From assembly GCA_017411435.1 (NCBI GenBank), contig JAFQQD010000071.1, positions 1 to 56,422 on the forward strand: a DNA stretch of 56,422 nucleotides, given 5' to 3'. This document shows, piece by piece, positions 34,604 through 43,414 of the stretch. Positions within the stretch are counted from its first letter, which is position 1. Every line of letters begins with the position of its first letter. The position numbers and the translations under genes were made by a program. Below the pieces are notes generated by a model. That model did no database searches, was not told where the DNA came from, and saw only the letters and a program-made list of their open reading frames with translations. Source of the DNA: Clostridia bacterium. Lineage in GTDB: Bacteria > Bacillota > Clostridia > UMGS1883.

Positions 34604-35104
34604 ATGAAGATAAATATTGCATCTGTACTCAGGAATGACGGTGCTTCAAAAGCGTTTTCCGGTGAGTTACCGCTTGAATCGTTTGATTATATTGGCAGCA
34701 CACTTTCGTTTGAAAAACCTCTCAAAATAGAAGGACAGGTTAAAAATATCGGCGGCGCAATCGAAATATCCGCGCTCATCACGGGGGAGTATAAGACAGA
34801 CTGTTCCCGTTGCGGAAAGGAAGTTTGCGAAAAACTCACTGCGGAGCTTTTTGAAAGTTTAGATAGCGAGTTTTCCGAAATTGACGAAGAGTGTATAACT
34901 GTATCGGGTAATGTCATTGACATTTCCGGCAGTATAGAGGCGTCTGTATTTGGCAGTATTCCTATGCAGTTTCTGTGCAGGGATGACTGTAAGGGACTTT
35001 GCCCCGTTTGTGGCATAGACCTTAATGAAAATGAATGCAATTGCGAAGTTGAGGTCTATGACCCGAGATTCGCCATCTTTAGAAATCTAAGTAAAGAGGT
35101 GTAG
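34604..35104 (+). CDS. yceD: YceD family (DUF177) protein
   Basis: 166 aa. DCSRCGKEVCEKL in the middle and CRDDCKGLCPVCGIDLNENECNC near the end give the two Cys clusters typical of YceD. The family is encoded directly before rpmF in most bacteria and has been linked to 23S rRNA accumulation or processing. The gene ends 3 bp before rpmF. The start has a weak ribosome site (GTAGGTG). Confidence 0.93.
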   Translation: MKINIASVLRNDGASKAFSGELPLESFDYIGSTLSFEKPLKIEGQVKNIGGAIEISALITGEYKTDCSRCGKEVCEKLTAELFESLDSEFSEIDEECITVSGNVIDISGSIEASVFGSIPMQFLCRDDCKGLCPVCGIDLNENECNCEVEVYDPRFAIFRNLSKEV

Positions 35105-35107
35105 AAA

Positions 35108-35290
35108 ATGGCAGTTCCAAAGAGAAGAACTTCTAAGGCAAGAAGAGATAAAAGAAGAGCTAATTGGAAACTTGAAGTACCCGGTATGATCAAGTGCTCA
35201 AACTGCGGTGAGCTTATTAAGGCACACATCGTTTGCAAGCACTGTGGTTATTACAAGGGCGTTCAGGTTGTTAAGAAAGCTGAAAACTAA
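35108..35290 (+). CDS. rpmF: Ribosomal protein bL32
   Basis: 60 aa. [20 protein letters not shown] is the universal start. [20 protein letters not shown] supplies a CxxC…CxxC zinc site, so this is the zinc-dependent form. AAAGAGGTG precedes the ATG. Co-transcribed with yceD. Confidence 0.98.
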   Translation: MAVPKRRTSKARRDKRRANWKLEVPGMIKCSNCGELIKAHIVCKHCGYYKGVQVVKKAEN

Positions 35291-35302
35291 TCACAAAAGA
35301 AC

Positions 35303-35340
35303 AATTTACCGCCTCAATTTCGAGGCGGTAAATTAATTTG
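35303..35340 (+). terminator. yceD-rpmF terminator
   Basis: Stem AATTTACCGCCTC (35303-35315) with GAGGCGGTAAATT (35322-35334). Confidence 0.85.
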
Positions 35341-35352
35341 CCTTAAAAAAAT

Positions 35353-35427
35353 GCCCCCATAGTTAAATGGATATAACGAGTCCCTCCTAAGGACTAGTTG
35401 CGTGTTCGATTCACACTGGGGGTGCCA
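35353..35427 (+). tRNA. tRNA-Arg (anticodon CCU)
   Basis: 75 nt with encoded CCA. Acceptor GCCCCCA pairs with TGGGGGT (G-T at the first pair). The anticodon stem AGTCC/GGACT encloses CTCCTAA, so the anticodon is CCU, reading AGG. The T-loop is TTCGATT. The T-stem GCGTG/CACAC has one C-A mismatch. It is a single tRNA gene, not part of a cluster. Confidence 0.93.
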
Positions 35428-35468
35428 AAAATCGGCAAGATTCGTCAGAGTCTTGCCGATTTTATTTA
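35428..35468 (+). terminator. tRNA-Arg terminator
   Basis: Stem AAAATCGGCAAGA (35428-35440) with TCTTGCCGATTTT (35451-35463), then ATTTATT. Confidence 0.92.
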
Positions 35469-35637
35469 TTATCTATTCCTTTTCGCTATTACCTGAAAAA
35501 ACTTGTCGATTTTTTGTGAAATATTATATCCATTATTCCTACAATATAATCAATCGAGGTTTTATTATAAATCAGGGGCATAAGGATATTTTCTTTATTT
35601 TATTGAAAAAATTAATGATGTACACATAAACTTACCG

Positions 35638-35672
35638 TTTGTAAACAGAAAAAAATGATGCATATTTACAAA
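35638..35672. promoter_or_regulatory. Inverted repeat upstream of the Lrp-type gene, possible operator
   Basis: TTTGTAAA (35638-35645) and TTTACAAA (35665-35672) are perfect inverse copies 19 bp apart in A/T-rich DNA, about 36 bp upstream of the -35. The rest of 35469-35707 is A/T-rich with no gene. Confidence 0.4.
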
Positions 35673-35707
35673 AAAACAAAAAATAATTTTGAATTATTAT
35701 GAAGCTA

Positions 35708-35735
35708 TTTACATTTTTTTCGCATTTTGTATAAT
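35708..35735 (+). promoter_or_regulatory. Promoter of the Lrp-type regulator and symporter
   Basis: TTTACA, 16-nt spacer, TATAAT, 18 bp before the start codon. Confidence 0.7.
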
Positions 35736-35752
35736 ATAACCGAGGTGATATG

Positions 35753-36205
35753 ATGGATATTATCGATTATAAAATACTAGAAAGTCTGAAGGAAAACTCC
35801 AGAGAGAATGCTACTACTATTGGTGCGAAGATTAATCTTTCTACATCTGCAGTAATTGAGAGAATTAAAAAGCTGGAAAGTTGCGGTTTAATTGAAAAAT
35901 ATACTACTCTTATCAATCAAAGTATGCTCGGACGCGAAACTATTGCGTTTATCAATGTGAGCCTGGAGCATCCGAAGTATAATGAAGAGTTTATAAGCAA
36001 GGTAAAGGAAAATGCTTCAATTACAGAGTGCCATTATATCGCCGGTAATTTTGATTTTATTCTGAAAGTGGTTACTAAAAACGGAAAGACACTTGAGGCA
36101 ATTTTGAATTACATTAAATCAATTAAAGGAATATCGCTGACGCGCACATCAGTGGTGCTTTCTACAAATAAGTGCGAAGTCAGTATTTTACCTGAGGTTG
36201 AATGA
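35753..36205 (+). CDS. Lrp/AsnC family transcriptional regulator
   Basis: 150 aa from the second of two adjacent ATGs; GAGGTGAT is better spaced for it than for the ATG at 35750. The N-terminal winged helix-turn-helix (MDIIDYKILESLKENSRENA, LSTSAVIERIKKLESCGLIE) is followed by the RAM ligand domain (ITECHYIAGNFDFILKVVTK). Lrp/AsnC proteins sense amino acids. The stop overlaps the beginning of the symporter region, so both are one operon. It likely regulates that alanine/sodium carrier. Confidence 0.94.
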   Translation: MDIIDYKILESLKENSRENATTIGAKINLSTSAVIERIKKLESCGLIEKYTTLINQSMLGRETIAFINVSLEHPKYNEEFISKVKENASITECHYIAGNFDFILKVVTKNGKTLEAILNYIKSIKGISLTRTSVVLSTNKCEVSILPEVE

Positions 36206-36216
36206 GGGGCCCTATA

Positions 36217-37575
36217 ATGATGGAATGGATTTTATGGATTAACGGAAAAATTAATGATATTGTATGGGGCCCGATTATGTTAAGCCTGCTGATTTGTACA
36301 GGCTTGTTCCTTTCGGTAAAAACGGGCTTTTTGCAGTTTGGAAAATTTGGTTATATGATGAAAAACACTCTTTTGAGTATTTTCTCTTCAAATCAACGGC
36401 AAAAGGATGAAGCAGGTGTCAGCCCGTTTCAGGCAGTAGCAACAGCAATGGCGGGAACCATTGGTACAGGCAGTATTGCAGGATTGGCAACTGCCATTGT
36501 TTCAGGTGGTCCGGGTGCAGTATTCTGGATGTGGATCAGCGCTTTGTTAGGCATGGTGACGAAATATTCCGAAATTGTGCTGTCACTGAGTTACAGAGAA
36601 AAGAATAAAAAAGGTGAGTGGGTCGGAGGCCCAATGTATTACATAAAAAACGGTCTTAATGCAAAATGGCTTGCGGGACTCTTTGCAATTTTTGCAATGA
36701 TAGCATGTTTGGGTACAGGAAATGCAACACAGTCAAATTCTATCTCAGTTGCATTGGAAAGTACAGTGGGTATCCGCCCGTGGATTACAGGTGTTGTCTT
36801 AACCGTTCTTGCAGCTGCTGTTATTTTGGGCGGTATGCGCAGAATTGCATCGGTAAATGAAAAACTGGTACCTTTTATGGCAGTTTTCTATGTAGCAGCT
36901 TCTGTAATAGCTCTTATTGTGAATGCAGATAAGATTCCCGGGGCATTTGCCTTGATTTTCAGAGAAGCATTTAATTTCAAAGCAGCGGCAGGCGGTGTGA
37001 CCGGTTATGGAATTATGCTTGCAATGCACTACGGATTCTCGCGAGGTGTTTTTTCAAATGAGGCAGGCCTTGGCAGTGCGCCTATTGCACATGCTGCTTC
37101 CAGCACCAAAGACCCGGTTCAGCAGGGCTTGTGGGGAATGTTTGAGGTGTTTTTCACAACAATCATAATTTGCACATTTTCAGCTCTGATTATTTTAACA
37201 ACGGGAATTTGGGAACAAGGAACATTGTCCGGCTCAGCGCTGAGCATTGCTTCGTTTAATCACATTTTGCCTGGCGTGGGCGGCTTTGTTATTACTATGG
37301 CGACCATATTTTTTGCGTTGTCTACCATCCTTGGTTGGGCATATTACGGGGAAGTCTGCATAGGTTTCCTGACACGCAATTCAAAAGCAGCCGTTCTTAT
37401 TTACCGCTGTGTCTATGTTTTGTTTGTGTTTATCGGTGCCGTAGGCAGTCTGGATCTGATCTGGAGCATTTCTGAGACCATGAATGGACTGATGGCAATC
37501 CCTAACCTCATTGGTATTATCGGATTGAGTAAAGTTATAACAAAAGCTACAAAAGAGCATTTTAACAGACAATAA
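36217..37575 (+). CDS. Sodium:alanine symporter, AGCS family
   Basis: 452 aa from the ATG at 36217; GAGGGG lies seven bases upstream, so the in-frame ATG at 36202 is not favoured. About 10-11 helices. AVATAMAGTIGTGSIAGLAT is the family signature in helix 2-3, and GPGAVFWMWISALLGMVTKYSE and YGFSRGVFSNEAGLGSAPIAHAA follow. The carrier imports alanine or glycine with Na+. It is coupled to the Lrp-type regulator. Close to family length. Confidence 0.95.
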   Translation: MMEWILWINGKINDIVWGPIMLSLLICTGLFLSVKTGFLQFGKFGYMMKNTLLSIFSSNQRQKDEAGVSPFQAVATAMAGTIGTGSIAGLATAIVSGGPGAVFWMWISALLGMVTKYSEIVLSLSYREKNKKGEWVGGPMYYIKNGLNAKWLAGLFAIFAMIACLGTGNATQSNSISVALESTVGIRPWITGVVLTVLAAAVILGGMRRIASVNEKLVPFMAVFYVAASVIALIVNADKIPGAFALIFREAFNFKAAAGGVTGYGIMLAMHYGFSRGVFSNEAGLGSAPIAHAASSTKDPVQQGLWGMFEVFFTTIIICTFSALIILTTGIWEQGTLSGSALSIASFNHILPGVGGFVITMATIFFALSTILGWAYYGEVCIGFLTRNSKAAVLIYRCVYVLFVFIGAVGSLDLIWSISETMNGLMAIPNLIGIIGLSKVITKATKEHFNRQ

Positions 37576-37580
37576 AAATG

Positions 37581-37670
37581 TTGCACAGTTTGGGGTTGAT
37601 TTCCCCGACAGCGGGGAAAATGTCCGAAGGACAAAAGGGGCACGCCTCGGGTAGAGGGGGGCACTTTTTG
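37581..37670 (+). repeat. Repeat family A, second long copy (with internal deletion)
   Basis: It starts TTGCACAGTTTGGGG and stays nearly identical to 18328-18399, including GGCACGCCTCGGGTA. It then joins GGGGGGCACTTTTTGT, lacking about 12 bp of the core present in the first copy. Confidence 0.85.
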
Positions 37671-37687
37671 TTTAATGATTTTACAAC

Positions 37688-37716
37688 AAAACAGCGGACT
37701 GAAAATTCAGTCCGCT
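37688..37716 (-). terminator. Terminator-like hairpin, duplicate of 39358-39384
   Basis: Stem AGCGGACTGAA (37693-37703) with TTCAGTCCGCT (37706-37716). TGTTTTGTTG follows on the minus strand. It was the terminator of the now broken HTH gene copy and may also end the symporter transcript. Confidence 0.7.
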
Positions 37717-37872
37717 TTTACTTTCTCAAATAGTATCGTTCTGTCTACAATATAGTCAATCGATGTTTTATATAAATCTGCAAGCTTTATCAGTATAGAA
37801 ACGGGAATTTCCCGCAACCCTCTTTCACATCTTGCATAAACCTGACGATTACACATCAGATAGTCAGCAACC
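37707..37872 (-). pseudogene. Truncated duplicate of the HTH regulator at 39392-39595
   Basis: The minus strand still reads VADYLMCNRQVYARCERGLR followed by EIPVSILIKLADLYKTSIDY, nearly identical to residues 20-60 of the intact protein. The first 19 codons are missing; similarity stops abruptly at 37872. The reading frame at the 3' end has changed (IVDRTILFEKVKAD against IAGRTDNI). One Tyr in the recognition region is now Cys. No start codon or ribosome site remains. Confidence 0.88.
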
Positions 37873-37899
37873 TATTGTATTCTTCTGCGTACTTGCTGT

Positions 37900-38985
37900 T
37901 TATTCAGGCATATATGAACCATATGTTGAAACATAAATCATATTATATACAGGATCCCAGTTAACCTCAAAATTAAATGCCTGTGCAAGGTCACGAAGCT
38001 TGAAATAGTTGTTTCCGTCTATGTTATATGCTGCCAGATTAACCTTTACACCGTCAATGTATATTTCAGATGTTGTAGGAATTGCCACCTTTGCCTGTCT
38101 TACTTTCTTTTCTCCATTAAGAATAGCATCCCAGTAAGATTGAGGCCAGTCGCTCAACTCGACATCCCAGCCGCCGCACTCACCGCCTACGGCTGTATAT
38201 TTCTTGTTGGATATAAGATTTATTGCATTCTTTTCGCTATCCCAGGTTACATCAAACGGACGGAGCGCATCCTCGTATGTAAATGCAAATGCAAGGTCGC
38301 GGAGCTTGAAATAGTTGTTGCCGTTGATGTTGTATGCATCAAGCAACCATGAACCTTTTTCCACCACCAGTTCAGAATCTGTCGGGAATGCGATTACCGA
38401 GCCTTCCGTAACAGAAATTTCGGGTATGTCAGAAACTGATTCATCGTCAGCATAAACAGGAATATAATCAAGCGGATTATCCGTAACTACCTGCTCGCTC
38501 ACAATTCCTGCGATTTCAGCATCATCAGCAGGTACAACTCTTATAAATCCATCCAGATTGCTGTTACGATAAATTTCATAAACGCCCTCCTGATTTAATG
38601 TATATGTTGTTCCGGGCATTATACCGTGAGAAGGTTCTTCGGCAAAACCATCAGGATAGATACCGCCAACATACTCCGTTCCATCTGCAGTTATTTTGTG
38701 ATACCCTATTGAAAGGCTATTTAACGGCTGCAAAACCGTTATAGTGGTTCCGACAGGACATTTCGTTTCTTTGATATAGCCATATAACTTTCCTGACATT
38801 GCCTTTCTTGTGTTCGATATAGTGTAATAAACTGTACCATCCACTTCAACAGGCTCGTTATAGGCTTCAAAATAATAGGTGTTAATTTCCGATTTTGCCG
38901 GATGATAGCCCACCATCTTTGCGAATGCACTTGTTGATGCCAAAAGCATCGCTGCGCACATAATAAGTGATACTGCTTTTTTCAA
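37900..38985 (-). CDS. Secreted protein with two copper amine oxidase N-like (stalk) repeats, function unknown
   Basis: 361 aa from a TTG at 38985 (MKKAVSLIMCAAMLLASTSAFA); the ATG five codons upstream is part of its GGAGG ribosome site. A signal peptide ends near residue 22. The middle (about 30-175) is beta-rich and Tyr-rich without known motif. Two C-terminal repeats share YNINGNNYFKLRDLAFAFTY and YNIDGNNYFKLRDLAQAFNF, each followed by a DVTWD or EVNWD turn, the pattern of the stalk domains. It lies between the broken and intact HTH copies, behind a 220-nt leader. Confidence 0.8.
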   Translation of the reverse strand: MKKAVSLIMCAAMLLASTSAFAKMVGYHPAKSEINTYYFEAYNEPVEVDGTVYYTISNTRKAMSGKLYGYIKETKCPVGTTITVLQPLNSLSIGYHKITADGTEYVGGIYPDGFAEEPSHGIMPGTTYTLNQEGVYEIYRNSNLDGFIRVVPADDAEIAGIVSEQVVTDNPLDYIPVYADDESVSDIPEISVTEGSVIAFPTDSELVVEKGSWLLDAYNINGNNYFKLRDLAFAFTYEDALRPFDVTWDSEKNAINLISNKKYTAVGGECGGWDVELSDWPQSYWDAILNGEKKVRQAKVAIPTTSEIYIDGVKVNLAAYNIDGNNYFKLRDLAQAFNFEVNWDPVYNMIYVSTYGSYMPE

Positions 38986-39039
38986 ATTTTGTTCCTCCAT
39001 TTCAAATTTTATAGTTCACAATAAGGAAACGCACCTGAA

Positions 39040-39119
39040 AAATGCAAACTCCTATTGTAGTCACACAATTCTCGACAAATCAGGATGCTCTCCTATATGC
39101 TAAGCGGAATTTGCATTTT
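39040..39119 (-). promoter_or_regulatory. Inverted repeat in the long leader of the 37900-38985 gene
   Basis: AAAATGCAAA near 39040 and TTTGCATTTT near 39119 are perfect inverse copies about 60 bp apart. Between and after them lie smaller palindromes such as GGGTATATATCCC. The leader from 39209 to 38986 has no open reading frame of note. Confidence 0.45.
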
Positions 39120-39215
39120 GCCTATTCAAACTCAGCATACGGAAAAAGGGTATATATCCCTATAAAAGCAGAGAGTTATCTCCTAAAATTGTTGATTGAA
39201 TTATGAGGCGCTTAT

Positions 39216-39244
39216 ATTCTATCACGATTTTACAGGAATAACAA
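39216..39244 (-). promoter_or_regulatory. Promoter of the 37900-38985 gene
   Basis: Minus strand TTGTTA, 17-nt spacer, TAGAAT. Confidence 0.6.
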
Positions 39245-39289
39245 TACATTTTATAAAGTTTCAGCAAAATGACAATAAATATTTGTTAT

Positions 39290-39340
39290 ACAGTTTGGTA
39301 CAGTTTGGGGACTACAGTTTGGGGACGGGGTACTTTTTGT
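39290..39340 (+). repeat. Repeat family A, staggered partial copies
   Basis: TACAGTTTGG, then TACAGTTTGGGGAC, then TACAGTTTGGGGACGGGGTA with CTTTTTGT follow one another, each extending further into the core. This looks like repeated incomplete duplication. Confidence 0.7.
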
Positions 39341-39351
39341 TTAATAATTTT

Positions 39352-39384
39352 ACGAAAACAGCGGACTGAATTTCAGTCCGCTGT
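39352..39384 (-). terminator. Terminator of the HTH regulator
   Basis: Stem ACAGCGGACTGA (39358-39369) with TCAGTCCGCTGT (39373-39384); TTTTCG follows on the minus strand. Same sequence as the copy near 37700. Confidence 0.85.
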
Positions 39385-39391
39385 TGCTTTC

Positions 39392-39595
39392 CTAAATATT
39401 ATCTGTTCTACCTGCGATATAGTCAATCGATGTTTTATATAAATCTGCAAGTTTTATCAGCATAGAGACGGGAATTTCCCGCAATCCTCTTTCATATCTT
39501 GCATAAACTTGTCGGTTGCACATCAGATAATCAGCGACTTGTTGCTGAGTAAAATCGTGGTCGTTTCGCAAGTCATATAATCTTTTGAAATACAT
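39392..39595 (-). CDS. Small HTH (XRE/Cro-like) transcriptional regulator
   Basis: 67 aa from the ATG at 39595, with AGAGGTGG six bases upstream. The whole protein is one helix-turn-helix domain: FTQQQVADYLMCNRQVYARY is the helix-turn-helix and IPVSMLIKLADLYKTSIDYI the following helices. Such single-domain proteins often repress their own promoter. Palindromes lie in the divergent spacer to the 77-aa gene. A truncated copy exists at 37707-37872. Confidence 0.9.
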   Translation of the reverse strand: MYFKRLYDLRNDHDFTQQQVADYLMCNRQVYARYERGLREIPVSMLIKLADLYKTSIDYIAGRTDNI

Positions 39596-39620
39596 TAAAA
39601 CCACCTCTTGATTTTAATGT

Positions 39621-39657
39621 TACCATATGGTATTATAATATTATGAAAATGGTACCA
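39621..39657. promoter_or_regulatory. Paired palindromes in the divergent HTH/77-aa promoter region
   Basis: TACCATATGGTA (39621-39632) and TGGTACCA (39650-39657) share ACCA/TGGT half-sites and flank TATAAT (39634-39639). They are candidate operators of the adjacent HTH protein. Confidence 0.5.
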
Positions 39658-39686
39658 AACGGCAACTTCTCAAAAGGAGGAAAGTT

Positions 39687-39920
39687 ATGAATATAAAAAT
39701 GGAATTATTAAGAAGCGGAATTGCAGATTTTATAACAAGTAATTTAGAAAGTTCTGAAGTCGATGTAAATAAAATTACCTATACTGTTGCGATAAATATG
39801 TTAGCCGAAATCCAGCAGGTAATAAGGAATGAAAATCATTCTGATTTTGATGCTATCGAGAAAATAGTTTGTATATTTGAAAAATACAATATTGATTTTG
39901 GCTTTCGTCACGACTTTTAA
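39687..39920 (+). CDS. Small protein of unknown function, divergent from the HTH regulator
   Basis: 77 aa, AAAGGAGG upstream. Acidic and mostly helical ([58 protein letters not shown]). No signal peptide, membrane helix or known motif. It shares a 90-bp control region with the HTH gene and has its own terminator, so it is a genuine gene likely under that regulator. Confidence 0.75.
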   Translation: MNIKMELLRSGIADFITSNLESSEVDVNKITYTVAINMLAEIQQVIRNENHSDFDAIEKIVCIFEKYNIDFGFRHDF

Positions 39921-39928
39921 CAAAAAAC

Positions 39929-39955
39929 CACCTGCCTCGCAGGTGCTTTTTTATG
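39929..39955 (+). terminator. Terminator of the 77-aa gene
   Basis: Stem CACCTGC (39929-39935) with GCAGGTG (39939-39945), then CTTTTTT. Confidence 0.88.
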
Positions 39956-39986
39956 CACTTTTTTCGCAAAAAAAAGATATTATATC

Positions 39987-40015
39987 TTGAAAAGTGCCCC
40001 AAGTTGTTGTATAAT
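39987..40015 (+). promoter_or_regulatory. guaB-fhs promoter
   Basis: TTGAAA, 17-nt spacer, TATAAT, 42 bp before the guaB ATG. Confidence 0.8.
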
Positions 40016-40057
40016 AACAAAAATACAATAAATTTTTATTATGGGGGAGATATTACC

Positions 40058-41560
40058 ATGGCATATTATTTTAACGAACCTTCACGCACATTCAGCGAAT
40101 ACTTACTCGTTCCGGGCTACACAGGACCCGACTGTATTCCTTCGAATGTCAGCCTTAAAACACCTCTTGTAAAATTCAAGAAGGGCGAAACACCCAAGTA
40201 CAGCCTTAATATTCCTATGGTATCTGCTATCATGCAGTCTGTATCGAACGATACTATGGCTATTGCGCTCGCAAAGGAAGGCGGTATCTCCTTTATTTAC
40301 GGTTCTCAGTCTATTGAGGATGAGGCAGCTATGGTTTCCCGTGTAAAGGGCTACAAGGCAGGCTTTGTTGTATCTGACAGCAATCTTAAGCCTGACGATA
40401 CATTGGCTGATGTTCTGGCTCTTTTCGAGGCTACAGGTCACAACACAATGGCTGTTACAGAAGACGGAACTGCAACAGGTGTCCTTCTCGGAGTTGTTAC
40501 AAGCCGCGACTATCGTGTAAGCAGAATGACAACAGATATTAAGGTTCGAGATTTTATGACTCCCTTTGAAAAGCTTGTGTGTGCTCCCGAGAATACTACT
40601 CTCAAGGAAGCAAACGACATCATCTGGGAAAATAAACTTAACTCTCTTCCTATTATTAATTCTAAAAACGAACTTAAGTACTTTGTATTCAGAAAGGATT
40701 ACTCAACTCACAAGAGCAATCCTAACGAAGTTCTCGATGATAAAAAGCGTTACCTTGTAGGCGCAGGTATCAATACTCTCGACTATGAAAAGCGTGTTCC
40801 CGCACTTGTTGAGGCAGGTGCAGATGTTCTTTGTATCGACTCATCAGAAGGATATACTGCTTGGCAGGCAAAGACAATCTCTTTCATCCGTGAAAAATAC
40901 GGTGACGATGTAAAGGTTGGCGCAGGTAATGTTGTTGACCGTGAAGGCTTTATGTTCCTTGCAGAAGCAGGTGCTGACTTTATCAAGGTTGGTATCGGTG
41001 GTGGCTCAATCTGTATTACCCGTGAAACAAAGGGTATCGGCCGCGGACAGGCTACAGCAGTTATTGAAGTTGCAGCAGCTCGTGACGAATACTTTGAAAA
41101 GACAGGTATCTATATCCCGATTTGCTCGGACGGTGGTATCGTTCACGACTATCATATGACACTCGCACTTGCGATGGGTGCTGATTTCCTTATGCTCGGC
41201 AGATACTTTGCACGCTTTGACGAAAGCCCCACTCCCAAGCTTAACATCAACGGAACATATGTTAAGGAATACTGGGGAGAAGGCAGTAACCGTGCCCGCA
41301 ACTGGCAGCGTTACGACCTCGGCGGAAAAACAAAGCTTTCTTTTGAAGAAGGCGTTGACTCATATGTTGTATATGCAGGTTCTCTTCAGGACAATGTTGC
41401 AAAGAGCCTTTATAAAGTGGCATCTACAATGTGTAACTGCGGAGTACTCACAATCCCCGAACTTCAGAAAAATGCCAAGATTACACTTGTTTCAGCAACA
41501 AGTATTGTTGAAGGCGGTTACCACGATGTAACACTTAAATCAAGCGTTGGAAAGGATTGA
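40058..41560 (+). CDS. guaB: Inosine-5'-monophosphate dehydrogenase
   Basis: 500 aa from the ATG at 40058 with GGGGGAG upstream. It oxidises IMP to XMP, the first step towards GTP. A TIM barrel is interrupted by two CBS motifs (about 95-220: [23 protein letters not shown]). [16 protein letters not shown] has the catalytic Cys (about 318) and [20 protein letters not shown] the phosphate site. It has the N-terminal [20 protein letters not shown] start of the long clostridial form. fhs follows at 5 bp. Confidence 0.95.
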   Translation: MAYYFNEPSRTFSEYLLVPGYTGPDCIPSNVSLKTPLVKFKKGETPKYSLNIPMVSAIMQSVSNDTMAIALAKEGGISFIYGSQSIEDEAAMVSRVKGYKAGFVVSDSNLKPDDTLADVLALFEATGHNTMAVTEDGTATGVLLGVVTSRDYRVSRMTTDIKVRDFMTPFEKLVCAPENTTLKEANDIIWENKLNSLPIINSKNELKYFVFRKDYSTHKSNPNEVLDDKKRYLVGAGINTLDYEKRVPALVEAGADVLCIDSSEGYTAWQAKTISFIREKYGDDVKVGAGNVVDREGFMFLAEAGADFIKVGIGGGSICITRETKGIGRGQATAVIEVAAARDEYFEKTGIYIPICSDGGIVHDYHMTLALAMGADFLMLGRYFARFDESPTPKLNINGTYVKEYWGEGSNRARNWQRYDLGGKTKLSFEEGVDSYVVYAGSLQDNVAKSLYKVASTMCNCGVLTIPELQKNAKITLVSATSIVEGGYHDVTLKSSVGKD

Positions 41561-41565
41561 TTTTG

Positions 41566-43236
41566 ATGTATAAATCAGACATTGAAATCGCACAGTCAGT
41601 AGAAATGAAACCAATCTCCGAGATTGCAAAAACCGCAGGCGTTGACGAAAAATATCTTGAATACTACGGAAAATATAAGGCAAAAATTGACCTTTCAATC
41701 TTAAAGGATAAAGATTATAAGGATGGAAAACTTATCCTTGTAACTGCAATTAACCCCACCCCTGCGGGTGAGGGTAAGACAACCACAACAATCGGTCTTG
41801 CTGACGGTATGCGTAAAATCGGCAAGAATGTGCTCGTGGCACTTCGTGAGCCGTCACTCGGTCCGGTTTTCGGTGTTAAAGGCGGAGCGGCAGGCGGTGG
41901 CTATGCACAGGTTGTTCCCATGGAGGATATTAACCTCCACTTCACAGGTGACTTCCACGCAATCGGGGCGGCAAACAACCTCCTTGCGGCTATGCTCGAT
42001 AACCATATCTATCAGGGAAATACCCTTAACATTGACCCCAGAAGAATCGTCTGGAAAAGATGCGTTGATATGAACGACCGTCAGCTTCGTTTTGTAACGG
42101 ACGGCCTCGGCGGAAGAGTAAACGGTGTTCCTCGTGAGGATGGCTATGATATCACAGTTGCATCTGAAATTATGGCAATACTCTGCCTTGCAAATTCTAT
42201 CACAGACCTTAAGGAAAGACTTGGCAGAATTATCGTAGGCTACACCTATGACGAAAAACCCGTTACGGCGGCAGACCTCAAGGCACATGGAGCTATGACT
42301 GCACTTCTCAAGGATGCGATTAAGCCTAACCTTGTGCAGACTCTTGAAGGAACACCTGCATTTGTGCACGGTGGCCCGTTTGCAAATATTGCTCACGGAT
42401 GTAACAGTGTAACTGCAACCAAACTTGCGATGAAGCTCGGCGATTACGCAATTACAGAAGCAGGATTTGGCGCAGACCTCGGTGCTGAAAAGTTCCTTGA
42501 TATCAAGTGCCGTATGGCAGGACTTCGACCCTCGGCAGTAGTTATCGTTGCTACTATCCGTGCTCTGAAAATGCATGGCGGTATGGCAAAGACTGAACTG
42601 GGCGAAGAAAATACCCAAGCACTTCTACGCGGTATTCCCAATCTTCTGCGCCATGTTTCAAATATCAAGGATGTTTACAAGCTTCCCTCTGTGGTAGCTA
42701 TCAATAAATTCCCCACCGATACAGACCGTGAAGTACAGGTAATTATTGACGAGTGTAAAAAACTCGGCGTAAATGTTGTTCTTTCGGATGTATGGGCAAA
42801 GGGTGGCGAAGGCGGAATTGAGCTTGCAAAAGAAGTTGTTCGTCTTTGTGAAGAGAAAAATGACTTCACATTCTGCTATGAAGATAATCTTTCAATTGAG
42901 GGAAAGATTGAAGCAATTGTAAAGAAAATCTACGGTGGCAGCGGTGTAATATTTGAAAAGAATGCGCAGAAACAGCTCAAAACATTAACCGACCTTGGTT
43001 TTTCAGATATGCCTGTATGTATGGCGAAAACGCAGTACAGCTTTTCCGATGACATGACAAAAATCGGTGCGCCCGAGAACTTTACTGTTACAATCCGTAA
43101 CATTAAGGTAAGCGCAGGTGCTGGCTTTATCGTAGCTCTCACAGGCGAAATTATGACAATGCCCGGACTTCCAAAAGTTCCCGCGGCAGAAAAAATTGAT
43201 GTCGATGCAGACGGAAAAATAACAGGACTTTTCTAA
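41566..43236 (+). CDS. fhs: Formate--tetrahydrofolate ligase
   Basis: 556 aa from the ATG at 41566, with AAGGA nine bases upstream. It makes 10-formyl-THF from formate, THF and ATP for purine synthesis, and belongs to the methyl branch of one-carbon metabolism. [20 protein letters not shown] is the ATP-binding P-loop; [20 protein letters not shown] and the [11 protein letters not shown] segment are conserved. Co-transcribed with guaB, joining two steps that feed purines. Length matches the family. Confidence 0.97.
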   Translation: MYKSDIEIAQSVEMKPISEIAKTAGVDEKYLEYYGKYKAKIDLSILKDKDYKDGKLILVTAINPTPAGEGKTTTTIGLADGMRKIGKNVLVALREPSLGPVFGVKGGAAGGGYAQVVPMEDINLHFTGDFHAIGAANNLLAAMLDNHIYQGNTLNIDPRRIVWKRCVDMNDRQLRFVTDGLGGRVNGVPREDGYDITVASEIMAILCLANSITDLKERLGRIIVGYTYDEKPVTAADLKAHGAMTALLKDAIKPNLVQTLEGTPAFVHGGPFANIAHGCNSVTATKLAMKLGDYAITEAGFGADLGAEKFLDIKCRMAGLRPSAVVIVATIRALKMHGGMAKTELGEENTQALLRGIPNLLRHVSNIKDVYKLPSVVAINKFPTDTDREVQVIIDECKKLGVNVVLSDVWAKGGEGGIELAKEVVRLCEEKNDFTFCYEDNLSIEGKIEAIVKKIYGGSGVIFEKNAQKQLKTLTDLGFSDMPVCMAKTQYSFSDDMTKIGAPENFTVTIRNIKVSAGAGFIVALTGEIMTMPGLPKVPAAEKIDVDADGKITGLF

Positions 43237-43337
43237 AAAAGAAGCGTGCCGCTTCACCCATTTCGCGTTCTGACTAAACTAAAAATCAACAAATGTTGCT
43301 CGCGATAAAAACACGCAATTTCCTATGCGGTAAAAAA
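43235..43337 (+). repeat. Repeat family C, copy 1
   Basis: About 103 bp. GCTTCACCCATTTCGCGTTC near the start and TGCTCGCGATAAAAA near the end match 46011-46113 with scattered changes. TCGCG and CGCGA in the two parts can pair. Confidence 0.85.
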
Positions 43338-43339
43338 TT

Positions 43340-43385
43340 AAGGCTATGTGAATCTGACTGTGGCCAGATTCACATAGCCTTTTTA
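43340..43385 (+). terminator. guaB-fhs terminator
   Basis: A 17-bp perfect stem (43340-43356 with 43365-43381, arm AAGGCTATGTGAATCTG) then TTTT. It lies after the repeat. Confidence 0.92.
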
Positions 43386-43414
43386 TCTTAAAACAGCTAA
43401 TTCTCGACAAAATA

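Noticed and set aside
39290-39340. Short CRISPR-like array
   Set aside because: The three units are staggered partial copies of one repeat with no spacers of constant length and no cas genes.
37500-39960. Prophage or conjugative element
   Set aside because: Only an HTH gene, a tiny protein and repeats are present; there is no integrase, structural gene, relaxase or attachment-site pair.
41854-42618. 254-codon open frame on the minus strand opposite fhs
   Set aside because: Antisense to a fully conserved enzyme gene; no promoter, ribosome site or recognisable domain.
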